Source: Verrucomicrobiales bacterium
Lineage (GTDB): Bacteria > Verrucomicrobiota > Verrucomicrobiia > Limisphaerales > UBA1100
DNA: 8,117 nucleotides
Assembly: GCA_011523245.1 (NCBI GenBank)
Contig: WTHG01000156.1
Location: 1 to 8,117 of the forward strand
Direction of reading: 5' to 3'
How positions within the stretch are numbered: position 1 is the first letter of the stretch; every line of letters starts with the position of its first letter. The position numbers and the translations under genes are program-made. The notes beneath the pieces are model-generated. The model had not been told where the DNA came from and did not search any database. It worked only from the letters and a program-made list of their open reading frames with translations. Shown here one piece after another: positions 5,485-8,117 of the stretch.

Positions 5485-6878
5485 GGTTTAGTTTTCTCAT
5501 ATGCTTTCAGCGCTCTATCTCTGGCATCTGAATGGTTAACAATTGGGTTAGGGTAATTCTGGCCTCTATCAACTTTAGAAGGTTCAAAAATATCGGGAGC
5601 AGACATGTGGCGTAATTCAGGAACCCACTTGCGTATGTAATCCCCCGCAGGATCAAATTTAATTGCCTGGGTCGTTGGGTTGAAAATTCTGAAATAAGGA
5701 GCTGCATCCGCTCCTGAACCAGCTGTCCATTGCCATCCCTGGGTGTTGGAGGCAAGATCGGCATCCACTAAGGTGTCCCAAAACCAATCCGCCCCGTGAC
5801 GCCAATGAATCAAGAGGTGTTTCACGAGGAAAGATGCTACCACCATTCTTACTCTGTTATGCATCCAGCCTGTGGCCCATAACTCTCTCATACCTGCGTC
5901 CACAAGCGGGTAGCCGGTTTGTCCCTTTTGCCACGAGCGCAATTCAGGTGAATTCTCTTTCCACGGAAATCGATTAAATTGCGGCCTTAAGGGCTCACGC
6001 ACAGTGTGGGGGAAATGATACAGGAGATGGTAGCCAAATTCGCGCCACCCAATTTCGGACAGATAATGAGATTCCTTCCAGCCGGCTTGGCCGGATTGCT
6101 CGAGGGAATGCACAATTTGCCGCGGGCTTATCTCACCAAATCTTAAATGTGGAGATAATCTGGAAGTCCCCTTGGTGTTTGGATAGTTACGAATCTTAGA
6201 GTAATCATTAAAAGAATCATTAATGAATAGTTCTAAGGCTGAAGCAGCCCCTCGTTCCCCCGGGGTCCAAAACTCATTCATGCTGTGTCCCCAATCTTTC
6301 TCAGGCTCCAAATTCAGTTCAGAGAGTTTAGTAGTCTCTATAGATACCTTGGGGGGGTCAACTTTTTGGGGGGCTGGAAGAGGAGAACTAGAATTTAATT
6401 TTTTGAGGCACTGTTTCCAGAACGGCGTAAATACCTTGAAGGGTAAACCACTTTTATTCTCAATCTCCTTTGGTTCTTTTAGGAGACTCGCTTTAAAAGT
6501 TTTTACTGTTAACCCTTCTAGTCGAAGTTGACGCGCAATCTCGCTATCCCTCTTTTGGATCATCGGCTCATAGCGCCGATTCCAATATACTCCTTTTGCC
6601 CCTGTATCCTTCGCCAGTTTTTCCAGGTTTTTGAGGGATTCGCCCGTTCTTAAAACGAGCGTGGCACCAAGTTTATTTAAATTTTCAGCTAGGCTTTTTA
6701 ATGACTGATGTAACCACCAGCGTGTTGCAGCCCCGGGACTCATATCCTCCTCTTCTGGAGACCAGATAAATACGGGTATGATTCTTCCTTCTCTGGTGGC
6801 TTCAAACAAAGCAGGATTGTCCTCAATCCTGAGGTCGGATCGGAACCATACAATGATTGTTTGTTCGTTGGTGCTCAT
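5481..6878 (-). CDS. phrB: Class I deoxyribodipyrimidine (CPD) photolyase
   Basis: Cytoplasmic light-driven FAD enzyme that splits cyclobutane pyrimidine dimers; 465 residues, close to the 472 of E. coli PhrB. Residues 8-130 form the Rossmann antenna domain (WFRSDLRIEDNPAL at 11-24). A proline-rich linker follows near 165-180, then the helical FAD domain. Conserved positions match E. coli numbering almost exactly: the tryptophan electron chain W306, W359 and W382; lesion-contact residues E275, W278, N341, M345 and W384; and the FAD-binding stretch DADLASNTQGWQW (372-384) followed by DAAPYFRIFNP (391-401). E. coli Glu109, which contacts the methenyltetrahydrofolate antenna, has no acidic counterpart in the aligned stretch YEPMIQKRD (103-111), so the antenna may differ or be absent. 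Start and stop overlap its neighbours by ATGA at 6875-6878 and 5481-5484. No strong Shine-Dalgarno precedes the ATG, consistent with coupling to the upstream gene. Confidence 0.96.
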   Translation of the reverse strand: MSTNEQTIIVWFRSDLRIEDNPALFEATREGRIIPVFIWSPEEEDMSPGAATRWWLHQSLKSLAENLNKLGATLVLRTGESLKNLEKLAKDTGAKGVYWNRRYEPMIQKRDSEIARQLRLEGLTVKTFKASLLKEPKEIENKSGLPFKVFTPFWKQCLKKLNSSSPLPAPQKVDPPKVSIETTKLSELNLEPEKDWGHSMNEFWTPGERGAASALELFINDSFNDYSKIRNYPNTKGTSRLSPHLRFGEISPRQIVHSLEQSGQAGWKESHYLSEIGWREFGYHLLYHFPHTVREPLRPQFNRFPWKENSPELRSWQKGQTGYPLVDAGMRELWATGWMHNRVRMVVASFLVKHLLIHWRHGADWFWDTLVDADLASNTQGWQWTAGSGADAAPYFRIFNPTTQAIKFDPAGDYIRKWVPELRHMSAPDIFEPSKVDRGQNYPNPIVNHSDARDRALKAYEKTKP

Positions 6879-8117
6879 GCAGCCAGAGAAACGGTTCCAT
6901 GCTTCCGTATTAGTGCGGCATGTTCTCTAATTAACTGTAGTTGAGACGGCTTAATACGCTCAAGATTTCTCAACTGTAAACTCATTCGGGGATTAGTTCT
7001 TAATTGTTCATGATGTTTATCCAAAAAGTCCCAATATAAAGTTGTGAAAGGGCATGCTTCATTGCCTGTAGATTTTGAAGGATCATACCTGCAACTCTGA
7101 CAATAGTTGCTCATCCTGTTTATATATTTTCCCGTGGCTACATAAGGCTTTGAACCCATTACTCCCCCGTCTGCGAATTGGGACATTCCAATCACATTCG
7201 GCATTTCCACCCATTCAACAGCATCTACATACATGGACAGAAACCACTCATGAACTTGCTTCGGATTAACACCGAGCATCAATGTATAAAGGCCGGTAAC
7301 CATCAGGCGTTGAATGTGGTGGTTATAGCCCGTGCTCAGCGTTTGTTGGATACAATCATTTAGACAGGACATCTCTGTATCACCTGTCCAAAAGAAATTC
7401 GGTAAATCCTCTTGGGCATTGAGTGAATTAGAGTTGGCATATTCAGGCATTCGGTGATGATAAATCAATCTAACGAACTCGCGCCAACCGAGTATCTGGC
7501 GAATAAACCCTTCCACGGATGGCAGCGAAGCATGATCTGAATGATAAGCATTCTCGGCAGCCGTTATTACTTCCCGGGGAGAAATTAACTTCAGGTTTAA
7601 GCAAACAGATAGGCGGGAATGGTATAACCAGGATTGACCGGACCACATGGCATCTTGGAATTTTCCAAAGTTAGGTAGTCGATTTTGGATGAAATCATCC
7701 AATGCCTCTAGGGCTTGGCTTCTGGTGACGGGCCAATTGAAATTTTCGATAGATCCGGGATTATCTGGAAAAGCATTCTCTACCTCCAGCATCACTTCCT
7801 TTGTTATTTTATCGCTCTTAAAAAAAGCAGGTTCAACAAGATCTTGGGGGCCATGTTTTTTGAAGGTACCTCGGTTCTGCTCGTCATAGTTCCACTTTCC
7901 TCCAACTGGCAAACTGCCGTCCATGAGGTAACCAGTCTCTTTTCGAAGTCTCCGGTAAAAAAACTCCATCCTCTGATTTTTGCCGTTTGCTCCGAAACTC
8001 TCGAAATCGTCTGGATCACATATGAAGTGATTGTCCCTCAATATTTCGTAATTTTGGTTATGTTCCTCTAGGATATTAGACAAGCTTCGTTCTACCCTAA
8101 AATCACCCGGTTTGGTC
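6875..8117 (-). CDS. FeS-BCP cryptochrome / prokaryotic (6-4) photolyase-related protein, 5' end cut by window edge
   Basis: Flavoprotein of the DPRP/FeS-BCP family, whose characterised member Agrobacterium PhrB repairs (6-4) photoproducts with FAD, a [4Fe-4S] cluster and a ribityllumazine antenna. The frame stays open to the right edge: 11 codons precede the TTG at 8081-8083 and read like the end of the family's N-terminal Rossmann domain (PGDFRV), so that TTG is not the start and roughly 100 residues lie outside. Counting from the TTG codon, the cluster ligands are C240, C328, C331 and C344. Their 88-3-13 spacing is identical to PhrB C350/C438/C441/C454. With the same offset of 110, H255-H256 fall on the active-site His365-His366, W232 on Trp342 and W280 on Trp390, while PhrB Tyr391 becomes F281. 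The motif MEFFYRRLRKETGYLMDG (residues 39-56) is typical. The stop overlaps the next photolyase start by ATGA (6875-6878). Family is near certain; (6-4) specificity is inferred. Confidence 0.93.
   Translation of the reverse strand, partial: TKPGDFRVERSLSNILEEHNQNYEILRDNHFICDPDDFESFGANGKNQRMEFFYRRLRKETGYLMDGSLPVGGKWNYDEQNRGTFKKHGPQDLVEPAFFKSDKITKEVMLEVENAFPDNPGSIENFNWPVTRSQALEALDDFIQNRLPNFGKFQDAMWSGQSWLYHSRLSVCLNLKLISPREVITAAENAYHSDHASLPSVEGFIRQILGWREFVRLIYHHRMPEYANSNSLNAQEDLPNFFWTGDTEMSCLNDCIQQTLSTGYNHHIQRLMVTGLYTLMLGVNPKQVHEWFLSMYVDAVEWVEMPNVIGMSQFADGGVMGSKPYVATGKYINRMSNYCQSCRYDPSKSTGNEACPFTTLYWDFLDKHHEQLRTNPRMSLQLRNLERIKPSQLQLIREHAALIRKHGTVSLAA

Larger units (their letters stand above)
3107..8117 (-). 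other. Six-gene translationally coupled photoprotection operon (incomplete at its 5' end)
   Basis: Six genes on one strand with junctions at 6875-6878, 5481-5484, 4404-4407 and 4192-4195 that are all ATGA overlaps, and one 7-base gap (4983-4989). Strong Shine-Dalgarno sequences are lacking before the internal starts, so translation probably passes from gene to gene by re-initiation. The order is FeS-type photolyase, CPD photolyase, glutathione peroxidase, SOUL protein, zinc-ribbon-like protein, membrane protein. Operon unity is seen directly; the light/photo-oxidative role is inferred from the first four members. Confidence 0.85.

Noticed and set aside
8081..8083. TTG as the start of the FeS-type photolyase
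   Set aside because: The frame continues without a stop to the window edge and the upstream codons match the family, so this is an internal leucine codon of a truncated gene.

Overview
All eight genes read leftward on the minus strand, so biological order runs from the right edge to the left edge. The window has two parts that differ in content and base composition. The left part (about 63-2930) carries a secreted sulfatase followed directly by a secreted neutral-ceramidase-family hydrolase. Such pairs are abundant in Planctomycetota, Verrucomicrobiota and Lentisphaerota. A PVC-group bacterium, probably marine or aquatic and perhaps Verrucomicrobiota, is my best guess from gene content alone; no rRNA or taxonomic marker is present.

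The right part (3107-8117) is one tightly packed six-gene operon whose first gene runs off the right edge. In transcription order it encodes: an iron-sulfur bacterial cryptochrome/(6-4) photolyase (FeS-BCP type, 5' end outside the window); a class I cyclobutane-pyrimidine-dimer photolyase; a glutathione peroxidase; a SOUL haem-binding protein that is probably a lipoprotein; a 71-residue cysteine-rich zinc-ribbon-like protein; and a 362-residue multi-spanning membrane protein distantly like a metal-site-less M48 peptidase. Four of the five junctions are 4-base ATGA stop/start overlaps. The fifth has a 7-base gap once the correct ATG start of the SOUL gene is used. This points to translational coupling and one shared physiological role.

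That role is best read as protection against light and photo-oxidative damage. Two photolyases cover both major UV lesions, the peroxidase removes (lipid) peroxides, and the SOUL protein may handle haem or tetrapyrrole at the envelope. The last two genes have no obvious place in known light-stress regulons and are the most novel element. The operon promoter and any light-responsive regulator (LitR/CarH or ECF/anti-sigma type) would lie to the right, outside the window.

The 176-base gap at 2931-3106 separates the two parts. It holds a perfect 8-bp inverted repeat at the operon's end and presumably the sulfatase promoter, which I could not place securely. Hand counts of 60-base samples give about 63-65% GC in the left part and 37-48% in the right part, suggesting that one block was acquired or that the contig is a mosaic. 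Bases 1-62, downstream of the last gene, hold nothing I can identify. No tRNA, rRNA, insertion sequence or CRISPR array was seen.
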